Shown here in pieces: positions 1 through 5,015 of a DNA stretch of 7,264 nucleotides (position 1 is its first letter; every line of letters starts with the position of its first letter). Position numbers and translations under genes: made by a program. This DNA is from Planctomycetota bacterium (GTDB taxonomy: Bacteria > Planctomycetota > SZUA-567). The stretch is taken from contig JAITKH010000111.1 in assembly GCA_031278535.1 (NCBI GenBank), forward strand, positions 1 to 7,264, given 5' to 3'. The notes below the pieces were generated by a model, which worked only from the letters and a program-made list of their open reading frames with translations, did no database searches and was not told where the DNA came from.

Positions 1-345
1 CGCAGTGGTGTACCAACCCCGGCTGAACACCAATTTGCTTTGGCGCAAGTATTCAGTGCAGAGGGCATCGAAATCATGGGTGATCTTCTCGGCCGTCTTT
101 TGTCCGTACCGTTCCTCCATGTATCGAATGATGGCCGGGGCATCGGCATACTTGCCGGGGAAGGCAGGCAGGGGCATGGCCAGGGCGGCGGCAATCTGCC
201 GCAATTCGGCCTCAGCCAGCATGTCGTCTCCCTCACCGGCATAGCCGGGGTAGACGATGAACCGGCGGTTGTTCCAGTTCCAGTATATTTCCCAGGTCCG
301 GCGATAGTATCTTTTTTGCGGACGAGGATAGTGCGTCTTCGGCAT
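1..345 (-). CDS. Hypothetical protein, N-terminal 115 residues (partial at left edge)
   Basis: An open frame starts at the ATG at 345-343 and runs without a stop to base 1, so the C-terminus lies outside the window. A good ribosome site (GAGAGGAAAGG) sits just before the ATG. The first 35 residues are strongly basic and aromatic, with YYRRTW followed by YWNWNNRRFIVYPGY. After this comes an acidic and alanine-rich helical stretch (residues about 39-58), then a region with RYMEERYGQKTAEKI near residues 78-92. I see no signal peptide or membrane segment and no catalytic motif that I know. I do not recognise the family. Codon use looks like that of its neighbours, and the gene has its own candidate promoter just after the tRNA terminator, which supports a real gene. 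The aromatic/basic N-terminus could bind nucleic acid, but that is only a guess. Confidence 0.7.
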   Translation of the reverse strand, partial: MPKTHYPRPQKRYYRRTWEIYWNWNNRRFIVYPGYAGEGDDMLAEAELRQIAAALAMPLPAFPGKYADAPAIIRYMEERYGQKTAEKITHDFDALCTEYLRQSKLVFSRGWYTTA

Positions 346-378
346 GGCCTTTCCTCTCGGTTGCTCTCTGTCCCGATA

Positions 379-406
379 AAATCCGTGGGGCAAATCCGTG
401 GGGCAA
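379..406. repeat. Exact 13-bp tandem duplication (2.15 copies)
   Basis: The unit AAATCCGTGGGGC occurs at 379-391 and again, base for base, at 392-404, and AA at 405-406 begins a third copy. It lies between the candidate promoter and the start of the left-edge gene, covering the predicted transcription start and the upstream half of the leader. It is either a recent slippage duplication or a pair of binding sites. Confidence 0.9.
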
Positions 407-434
407 GGCTATTTGAAAGTTGCTTTTAGGTCAA
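406..434 (-). promoter_or_regulatory. Candidate promoter for the left-edge hypothetical gene
   Basis: On the minus strand there is a -35 TTGACC (434-429), a 17-base spacer and a -10 TAGCCT (411-406). The -35 is close to consensus and the -10 is weak (3 of 6). It begins one base past the U-tract of the tRNA terminator, so the gene would have its own promoter. The predicted start is near 399, giving a leader of about 50 bases. Confidence 0.4.
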
Positions 435-465
435 TAAAAAAACCGCAAACCCTTTGGTTTGCGGT
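435..465 (-). terminator. Rho-independent terminator of the tRNA-Asn transcript
   Basis: Read on the minus strand, a perfect 10-bp stem (ACCGCAAACC pairing with GGTTTGCGGT, 465-456 and 451-442) closes a 4-base loop. It is followed by a run of seven T (442-436, the first being the last base of the stem). It starts 8 bases after the CCA end of the tRNA. Stem, loop and U-tract are all textbook, and the polarity matches the tRNA. Confidence 0.93.
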
Positions 466-473
466 GATTATTT

Positions 474-549
474 TGGCTCCCCCGGCTGGATTCGAACCAG
501 CGACCTGCGGATTAACAGTCCGACGCTCTACCAGCTGAGCTACAGGGGA
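474..549 (-). tRNA. tRNA-Asn, anticodon GTT
   Basis: The minus strand folds into a complete cloverleaf. The acceptor stem is TCCCCTG with CGGGGGA, containing one T-G wobble. The D arm is GCTC/GAGC with loop AGCTGGTA. The anticodon stem surrounds the loop CTGTTAA, which gives anticodon GTT (reads AAC and AAU). The first anticodon-stem pair (T-C) is a mismatch. The T arm is GCTGG/CCAGC with loop TTCGAAT. The discriminator base is G, and CCA is encoded at 476-474. It stands alone, with its own promoter upstream and terminator downstream. The tRNA carries asparagine to the ribosome. Confidence 0.97.
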
Positions 550-693
550 ACATCACAAATATATCCCTATCCTCCACGCCCGAAGTTCAGTTTCGGCCGC
601 TGAGAAGCATTTTCGGAACGATTTCCGGGGAAAAATCGCCAAGGAACAAGACAACCCCGAAAACCATTTTCCTGAGCACCTAGCGACAAAAGT
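550..693 (-). other. Long 5' leader of the tRNA-Asn transcript
   Basis: About 145 bases separate the predicted transcription start (near 695) from the mature 5' end of the tRNA. The stretch has no supported reading frame and no second tRNA. One weak hairpin is visible at 619-638 (CGATTT pairing with AAATCG around an 8-base loop). A TATATT box close to the tRNA (at about 560-565, minus strand) lacks a convincing -35, so I do not call a second promoter. RNase P would have to remove the leader. Confidence 0.4.
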
Positions 694-701
694 GTATGCG
701 C

Positions 702-730
702 ATCCTAATCATGCCAACTGCGCTTGTCAA
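702..730 (-). promoter_or_regulatory. Promoter of tRNA-Asn
   Basis: On the minus strand there is a perfect -35 TTGACA (730-725), a 17-base spacer and a -10 TAGGAT (707-702). This is the best sigma-70-type promoter in the window. It points at the tRNA, lies beyond the 3' end of mazG, and makes the tRNA independent of the ogt-mazG transcript. Confidence 0.8.
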
Positions 731-807
731 GGAGAAAACGAAATGCCTTGAGATTTTCCCCGACATTCCGCGCGAATTCGCGGCGGCATGCCTTGTTCAC
801 ACACAGG

Positions 808-823
808 CCGCGAAAAGCCGCGG
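808..823 (-). repeat. Small GC-rich hairpin after mazG
   Basis: CCGCG (808-812) can pair with CGCGG (819-823) around a 6-base loop, beginning 9 bases after the mazG stop codon. No T-run follows on the minus strand, so it is not a typical intrinsic terminator. It might slow 3' decay or assist termination. The 12-bp palindrome CGCGAATTCGCG at 771-782 lies a little further on. No clear terminator for ogt-mazG was found. Confidence 0.3.
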
Positions 824-832
824 AAAAGTCTC

Positions 833-1297
833 TCATCCGCTCTTTTCCCCGGCTTTCGCCTCCAGATACATCCGCATGGCCTCATCCGGATTGGCCGCTC
901 GCTTTTCCCCGAAGACATGGGGATGCCTGCGTACAAGTTTCGCGGTGATTCCAGCCACCACATCGCGCCAGGTAAATAGCCCGGATTCCTCGGCAACGAC
1001 TGTTGCCAGCATCAGATTGAGGAAAACATCGCCCAATTCCTCGCACTGGTGACGGGCGTTGCCCGAAGCCAAAGCTTCGGCCGCCTCCGCCGCCTCATCC
1101 AGAAGAGGCTTCCCCATGCTTTCCAGCGTTCTCGATCCGTCCCAGGGACAGCCGAATTCGGGATGGCGCAGATATCGTATCAAATCGTGGAACGGCCTGA
1201 TGTTGTCTCCATCCGACCCCGGCCGCCACGGTTCGGGAATCCCGGAGTCATCTGTCTCGAAGGGAAACGCGGCATTTTGAATGTTTCGTCTCTCCAT
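833..1297 (-). CDS. mazG: MazG-type nucleoside triphosphate pyrophosphohydrolase (single domain)
   Basis: This 154-residue protein is predicted to hydrolyse (d)NTPs to the monophosphate and pyrophosphate in the cytoplasm, clearing abnormal nucleotides. The MazG helical core is clear. RYLRHPEFGCPWD (41-53) matches the family's conserved 'LR.....CPWD' entry. The metal-binding motif is E68-x-x-E71 followed by E87-x-x-D90 in EELGD. KLVRRHPHVFGE (120-131) is the family signature. E. coli MazG is about 263 residues with two tandem MazG domains; this one has a single domain. The ATG at 1297 is chosen because it leaves a 40-base gap after ogt, although its ribosome site (ACGGAAATT) is weak. An ATG at 1378, or a TTG at 1384, would add about 27-29 residues of no recognised domain and overlap ogt. 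It probably shares the ogt promoter. Family assignment is very firm; the substrate range is not known. Confidence 0.93.
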   Translation of the reverse strand: MERRNIQNAAFPFETDDSGIPEPWRPGSDGDNIRPFHDLIRYLRHPEFGCPWDGSRTLESMGKPLLDEAAEAAEALASGNARHQCEELGDVFLNLMLATVVAEESGLFTWRDVVAGITAKLVRRHPHVFGEKRAANPDEAMRMYLEAKAGEKSG

Positions 1298-1337
1298 AAT
1301 TTCCGTCTTGCCGCTCTTGCCAATCAAATGAAAATTC

Positions 1338-1907
1338 CTATCGCGGCCGTCCCCTTCTTTCCGCCATGGCTTTTTCATGGGCAAGCAGCCATTCCTTTTT
1401 TTCTAAGCCGGCGGAGAACCCGCCCAAACCGCCGTCCTTGTTGATCACCCGGTGGCAGGGAACGATGATTGGCAGGCAATTGGCGCCGTTGGCCTGGGCG
1501 ACTGCCCGGCAGGCCCGAGGCCGGCCTACCCGCGCCGCCAGTTCGGAATAGGAAATGGTCGAGCCGTGGGGAATGCGGCAAAGTTCCTCCCATGTCCTGA
1601 TCTGAAAGGGAGTTCCGGAAAAAGACACCCGCGTGCGGAAACGGCGCAAAGTACCGGAAAAATAGGCGTCCAATTCGCTGGCAATCAATTGGAGGACGGG
1701 GAGATCGGCACATTCATATTCGCTTCCCAACGCCTCTTGCAAGGCCGCTTTCCGCCGATTCGCCAACGAGTCGGCGAAAAGCAGGCGGACAAGCCTGCCG
1801 CCGCGTCCGGCCGCCAACAAATCCCCCAGGGGACCCGTTATCCAGGCGACATGGAGTGGTCCTGTGCGCCTGTTGTCCGAATCCGTTCCCGAAATGTGGC
1901 GAGGCAT
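1338..1907 (-). CDS. ogt: Methylated-DNA--[protein]-cysteine S-methyltransferase (Ogt type)
   Basis: A 189-residue suicide repair protein that removes alkyl groups from O6-alkylguanine and O4-alkylthymine onto its own cysteine. Residues about 16-95 look like the variable N-terminal domain. Residues 98-178 form the DNA-binding domain, opening with GTPFQIRTWEEL. The helix-turn-helix region is SELAARVGRPRACRAVAQANGAN (121-143), with R134 in the place of the arginine finger. The active site is IVPCHRV with Cys151, and the C-terminal match is LGGFSAGLEKKEWLLAHE. A longer frame would begin at 1970, but that ATG lies inside the predicted promoter, upstream of its start point. The ATG at 1907 has a strong ribosome site, so I use it. 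There is no Ada-type regulatory domain. It is followed by mazG in the same direction; together they suggest a small genome-protection operon. Confidence 0.95.
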   Translation of the reverse strand: MPRHISGTDSDNRRTGPLHVAWITGPLGDLLAAGRGGRLVRLLFADSLANRRKAALQEALGSEYECADLPVLQLIASELDAYFSGTLRRFRTRVSFSGTPFQIRTWEELCRIPHGSTISYSELAARVGRPRACRAVAQANGANCLPIIVPCHRVINKDGGLGGFSAGLEKKEWLLAHEKAMAERRGRPR

Positions 1908-1913
1908 CACCTT

Positions 1914-1920
1914 CTCCTTC
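1914..1920 (-). promoter_or_regulatory. Ribosome binding site that fixes the ogt start
   Basis: The minus strand reads GAAGGAG, then six bases, then the ATG at 1907-1905. This near-perfect Shine-Dalgarno sequence supports the shorter Ogt over the in-frame ATG at 1970. Confidence 0.85.
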
Positions 1921-1938
1921 AAAATGCCGGCGCCGGAA

Positions 1939-1966
1939 ATTATCGCGCTCCGGTCTTTTCCGTCAA
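1939..1966 (-). promoter_or_regulatory. Promoter of ogt (and probably mazG)
   Basis: On the minus strand there is a -35 TTGACG (1966-1961), a 16-base spacer and a -10 GATAAT (1944-1939, 5 of 6). The predicted start is near 1932, inside the 10-bp palindrome CCGGCGCCGG (1927-1936), about 25 bases before the ogt ATG. It diverges from the gcvT promoter, and its -35 forms one arm of the inverted repeat described separately. Confidence 0.65.
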
Positions 1967-1995
1967 ACATCTTTTCTCGACGGGATTGACGGAAA
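1957..1995. repeat. Perfect 10-bp inverted repeat holding both divergent -35 boxes
   Basis: TTTCCGTCAA (1957-1966) is the exact reverse complement of TTGACGGAAA (1986-1995), with 19 bases between them. Each arm contains the -35 hexamer of one of the two divergent promoters, so the two promoters are mirror images from the -35 through the first four spacer bases. Confidence 0.85.
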
Positions 1996-2014
1996 CGCCG
2001 TTACCGGTTACAGT
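1986..2014 (+). promoter_or_regulatory. Promoter of the gcvT-gcvH-gcvPA-gcvPB operon
   Basis: A -35 TTGACG (1986-1991), a 17-base spacer and a -10 TACAGT (2009-2014) predict a start near 2021. This gives a leader of only about 33 bases before the gcvT ATG. A leader this short cannot hold a glycine riboswitch, and I see no riboswitch core in 1908-2053. Any control would have to act on the promoter DNA. Confidence 0.65.
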
Positions 2015-2053
2015 GTCTGCCCGAGGGATTCACTTGACAAGGAAAGGCGGACA

Positions 2054-3286
2054 ATGCCCGACGCTTCCACGCTTCGCCGAACCGCCCTCTACGCCAGGCA
2101 TGCGGCTCTTGGCGCCAATCTGGCCGCCTTCGCCGGCTGGGAAATGCCCCTGTGGTATCGTGCCGGGGCGGTGAGGGAACATCTGGCCGTCATCCAGTCC
2201 GCCGGACTGTTCGACACTAGCCATATGGACGTCTTTTTCGCTTCGGGGCCGGGAGCGAAACCCCTGCTTGACTATGCCTTCACCCGGGATCTTTCCCGGA
2301 TCAGGCCGGGGCGGGCGCTGTACGGAGCCTTCCTTGATCGGGACGGCCATACGGTGGACGACGCCATCCTCTACCCCCTAGGGCCGGACCGCTTCGCCGT
2401 GGTGGTCAACGCCGGCATGGGTCCGGTGGTGACGGCGCACCTGAAAGGGTTGCCGGACGCCGGCGGCGTCGACCTGCGCGAGCCTGATCGGCGGCTGGGC
2501 AAACTGGATTTGCAGGGTCCGGCCTCGCCCGCGATCCTCTGGGAAGCTGTCGATGGAGCGGATCGGCTTTTTGCCGACATGCCATATTTCTCCTTCGCGG
2601 GCGACTTCGATCTGGAAGCGGGCGGGATTCGTCTGCGGAACGGTACGCCGATCCTGCTTTCCCGGACCGGCTACACCGGCGAAATCGGGTTCGAAATTTT
2701 CCTCCCTCTTGATCGAATGGACGAAACCTGGGATAGCCTGTCGCGCTTCGGAGCCGAATCGGGGCTGCTCCCCTGCGGCCTGGCGGCGCGGGACTCGCTC
2801 CGGACCGGCGCTCTGCTTCCGCTCAGCCACCAGGATATCGGCCCCTGGCCCTACGTCAACCATCCCTGGCTTTTCGCCCTGCCTCTCAAGAAGGACGGAA
2901 GCTTTTCTTTCACCAAGGATTTTATGGGGGCATCAGCTCTTCATCCTGAAGGAAATCCCCATACATTCCCCTTCGCCGGATTCGATCAGCGGCGAGTGGA
3001 TCCGCGCGGAGCCAAGGTTCTCTTGAATGGAGAAGAGATGGGGGACGTCCTCACCATCGTCTCCGACATGGCAATCGGGAGAATCGACGACGTCATCGTC
3101 AGTCTGGCCGACCCGAACCGGCCGGAAGGTTGGGCGCCTCGCGGCTTGTCCTGCGGCTTTGTCCGGGTGAAGCGCCGCTTGGAATCGGGTACAAAGCTCG
3201 TCCTGCAGGACGCGAGAAGAAAGATAGAAGTGGAGATTGTGAAAAGCATTCGCCCGAATCGGACTGCGACCAGGAGACTTCCATGA
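2054..3286 (+). CDS. gcvT: Glycine cleavage T protein (aminomethyltransferase), long divergent form
   Basis: This 410-residue enzyme takes the aminomethyl group from lipoyl-GcvH, passes the methylene carbon to tetrahydrofolate and releases ammonia. Family landmarks in order are AAFAGWEMPLWY (24-35), GLFDTSHMDV (51-60), the VDDAILY segment (101-107) with the conserved catalytic aspartate pair D102-D103, GKLDLQGP (149-156), SRTGYTGEIGFEIFLP (203-218), and CGLAARDSLR (241-250). The start at 2054 has a purine-rich ribosome site (AAGGAAAGG) and lies after the promoter; an upstream extension in the same frame would precede it. The usual length is about 360-375 residues. Here the part after residue 250 departs from the common LE.G..LYG.E pattern (LRTGALLPLSHQDIGPWPY) and the C-terminus ends in a basic tail. 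The position ahead of gcvH and the intact N-terminal half make GcvT the best call, though fine specificity is less sure. Its stop overlaps the gcvH start (ATGA). Confidence 0.92.
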   Translation: MPDASTLRRTALYARHAALGANLAAFAGWEMPLWYRAGAVREHLAVIQSAGLFDTSHMDVFFASGPGAKPLLDYAFTRDLSRIRPGRALYGAFLDRDGHTVDDAILYPLGPDRFAVVVNAGMGPVVTAHLKGLPDAGGVDLREPDRRLGKLDLQGPASPAILWEAVDGADRLFADMPYFSFAGDFDLEAGGIRLRNGTPILLSRTGYTGEIGFEIFLPLDRMDETWDSLSRFGAESGLLPCGLAARDSLRTGALLPLSHQDIGPWPYVNHPWLFALPLKKDGSFSFTKDFMGASALHPEGNPHTFPFAGFDQRRVDPRGAKVLLNGEEMGDVLTIVSDMAIGRIDDVIVSLADPNRPEGWAPRGLSCGFVRVKRRLESGTKLVLQDARRKIEVEIVKSIRPNRTATRRLP

Positions 3287-3684
3287 AGAAACCAGCGGAA
3301 ATCGTTATTCCCGAAACGCTTCGATACGCCAAAGACCACGAATGGATGTCATTGATCGCACCTTTCCGCGTCGGAGTTTCCGATTTTGCCCAGGATCAAT
3401 TGGGCGACATCACCTATGTCGAATTGCCCGAGCCCGGGGCCGCCTTTGCGGCGGGCCAGGAATTCGGCTCGCTCGAATCCATCAAATCGGTAAGTCCTCT
3501 CTATCTGCCGGCCGACGGCAAAGTGGCGGCAATCAATGAAAGATTGCGCGACGATCCCGGTTTGGTCAACCAGGATCCCTATGGCGCGGGCTGGTTGGTC
3601 GAAATCGAGCTTTTCCGGCCTGAACAGGCCGCCCTGCTCATGGACGCGGCCGCGTATCGCCGGCATATCGGCACAGAGGCGTGA
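3283..3684 (+). CDS. gcvH: Glycine cleavage H protein (lipoyl carrier)
   Basis: A 133-residue carrier whose lipoylated lysine moves the aminomethyl intermediate between the P, T and L proteins. KDHEWM (17-22) is followed by the family's VGVSDFAQDQLGDITYVELP core (30-49), the lipoylation site in LESIKSVSPLY (K68 in the ESIK position of the usual ESVK), and then the LVNQDPYGAGWLVEI segment typical of the C-terminal half. The length is normal. The ATG overlaps the gcvT stop by four bases (ATGA) and has the ribosome site AGGAG seven bases upstream, so the two are probably translationally coupled. No lipoate-attachment gene is in the window. Confidence 0.97.
   Translation: MKKPAEIVIPETLRYAKDHEWMSLIAPFRVGVSDFAQDQLGDITYVELPEPGAAFAAGQEFGSLESIKSVSPLYLPADGKVAAINERLRDDPGLVNQDPYGAGWLVEIELFRPEQAALLMDAAAYRRHIGTEA
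3676..3679 (+). promoter_or_regulatory. Ribosome binding site that fixes the gcvPA start
   Basis: GAGG is seven bases before the ATG at 3687, a normal spacing. It is only one base from the in-frame GTG at 3681, which is therefore unlikely to be the start. The site lies within the last codons of gcvH. Confidence 0.7.
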
Positions 3685-3686
3685 GC

Positions 3687-5015
3687 ATGCGCTACTTTCC
3701 CCATACGAAAGAGGACATCGGACGGATGCTCGCCGTCGTCGGCGCGAAAAGCCTGGACGACCTTTTCGCCGACATCCCTCCCGAATGCCTGCTTGATCGG
3801 CCGCTCGGCCTGCCCGGACCGATCAGCGAATGGGAGTTGGTTCGGCGCCTGGAAGAAATGGCGGCCGAAGCCGGCGGGGACTGGAAGGTTTTTGTCGGCG
3901 CCGGATCCCAGCCGCATCATATTCCGGCCGTGGTTCCCGCCCTGGCCGGGCGCTCCGAATTTCTGACCGCCTACACTCCTTACCAACCCGAGATTAGTCA
4001 AGGAACGCTTCAGGCGATTTTCGAGTTCCAGACCCTGATCGCCCGCCTTTTCGGACTTGCCGTGGCCAATGCCAGTTTGTACGACGGCGCCACCGCCATG
4101 GCCGAGGCGGTCCTCATGGCCGGGCGGATCAGGGGCGGAAGGAATGTCGCGGTGAGCGAACTGGCGCACCCGCACTGGCGGGAAACGCTTACCGCCTATC
4201 TTGCCCCGGTTCCGGACGCCAGGATCCTCGCGCTGCCGTCCGGACCGGACGGGCGAACCGATTTCTCGCGGCTGGGGGAGTTGCCGAATCCTTCCGTTCT
4301 CGTGGTGCAGTCGCCCAACTTTCTCGGGGCGTTCGAAGATCTGCCGGCGGCGGCGGAACATGTCCACGCCGCCGGGGGTCTGCTTGCCGCCGGGATCAGC
4401 GAGCCCTTCGCCCTGGGGCTTGCCAAGTCCCCCGGCGCCCTTGGAGCCGACATCGCCTTCGGCGAGGGGCAAAGTCTCGGTCTTCCCCAATCGTTCGGCG
4501 GTCCCGGCCTGGGCCTTCTGGCCGCCCGCGCCGAATACATGCGGCAGATGCCGGGACGCCTGGTGGGCGAAACGACGGATACCCGGGGAAGGCGAGGCTT
4601 TGTCCTCACTCTTTCCGCCCGGGAACAGCACATTCGGCGGGCCAGGGCGGTTTCAAACATCTGTTCAAACGCCGGCCATTCCGCCCTTACGGCAGCCGTA
4701 TTCATGGCTGCAATCGGCGCCGACGGCTTCCGGAAGACGGCGCAGGCCAATCTCGATCTGGCCGAGCGTCTCAAAGCCGGCCTGCTCGCTCTTGGCTTCC
4801 GTCGTCTGAACGATGCCCCCACTTTCAACGAATTTGCCCTTCGCGTCCCGGATTGGTTCCCCGCCCGGCATGCCGAACTGCAGAAACGGCGTATCCTGGC
4901 CGGGCTTCCCCTGGCGGGATATGGGCGGGCATGGGCGGATGCCTGGCTCTTCGGCGTCACCGAAACCGCCGGGAAGGACGGGGTTGACGCTTTGCTGCGG
5001 GAGATGCGGCCATGA
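3687..5015 (+). CDS. gcvPA: Glycine dehydrogenase (decarboxylating) subunit 1, P-protein alpha
   Basis: This 442-residue subunit matches the N-terminal half of the single-chain P protein. With subunit 2 it forms the PLP enzyme that decarboxylates glycine and loads the aminomethyl group on GcvH. The start MRYFPHTKEDIGRML is typical. FVGAGSQPHHIPAVVPAL (69-86), then REFLTAYTPYQPEISQGTLQ-like sequence at 89-109 (here RSEFLTAYTP...), and NASLYDGATAMAEA (128-141) are the conserved blocks. GSQPHHIP replaces the more usual GSY-H-IP, a small deviation. Later come FGGPGLGLLA and RGFVLTLSAREQHIRR. It has no PLP lysine of its own; that lies in subunit 2. It begins 2 bases after gcvH, and its TGA overlaps the gcvPB ATG by four bases. 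Confidence 0.96.
   Translation: MRYFPHTKEDIGRMLAVVGAKSLDDLFADIPPECLLDRPLGLPGPISEWELVRRLEEMAAEAGGDWKVFVGAGSQPHHIPAVVPALAGRSEFLTAYTPYQPEISQGTLQAIFEFQTLIARLFGLAVANASLYDGATAMAEAVLMAGRIRGGRNVAVSELAHPHWRETLTAYLAPVPDARILALPSGPDGRTDFSRLGELPNPSVLVVQSPNFLGAFEDLPAAAEHVHAAGGLLAAGISEPFALGLAKSPGALGADIAFGEGQSLGLPQSFGGPGLGLLAARAEYMRQMPGRLVGETTDTRGRRGFVLTLSAREQHIRRARAVSNICSNAGHSALTAAVFMAAIGADGFRKTAQANLDLAERLKAGLLALGFRRLNDAPTFNEFALRVPDWFPARHAELQKRRILAGLPLAGYGRAWADAWLFGVTETAGKDGVDALLREMRP

Noticed and set aside
345..549. Integration scar or attachment site beside tRNA-Asn
   Set aside because: The only repeat nearby is the 13-bp tandem, which does not match the tRNA 3' end. No integrase or duplicated tRNA end is visible.
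771..782. The 12-bp palindrome CGCGAATTCGCG (an EcoRI site in the sequence of the well-known crystallised DNA dodecamer)
   Set aside because: A 12-bp palindrome in a GC-rich spacer is not by itself a function; no T-run follows it and no repeated copy is seen.
696..1052. A plus-strand frame starting near the tRNA promoter
   Set aside because: Most of it is antisense to mazG, and its start sits on the minus-strand promoter elements. There is no ribosome site worth the name.
1908..1970. Longer Ogt beginning at the ATG at 1970
   Set aside because: That ATG overlaps the -35 region of the predicted ogt promoter and would not be on the transcript. The ATG at 1907 has the strong ribosome site.
1908..2053. 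Possible glycine riboswitch before gcvT
   Set aside because: The stretch contains two facing promoters and leaves only about 33 bases of leader. No tandem aptamer-like helices were seen.
1452..2174. A 240-codon plus-strand frame across ogt and into gcvT
   Set aside because: It runs antisense to ogt, through both promoters and into a different frame of gcvT. No family resemblance was found.
3579..4631. A 350-codon open frame on the minus strand opposite gcvH and gcvPA
   Set aside because: It is antisense to two certain genes, has no recognisable domain, is proline/glycine/arginine rich, and is expected from GC-rich codon use on the real strand.
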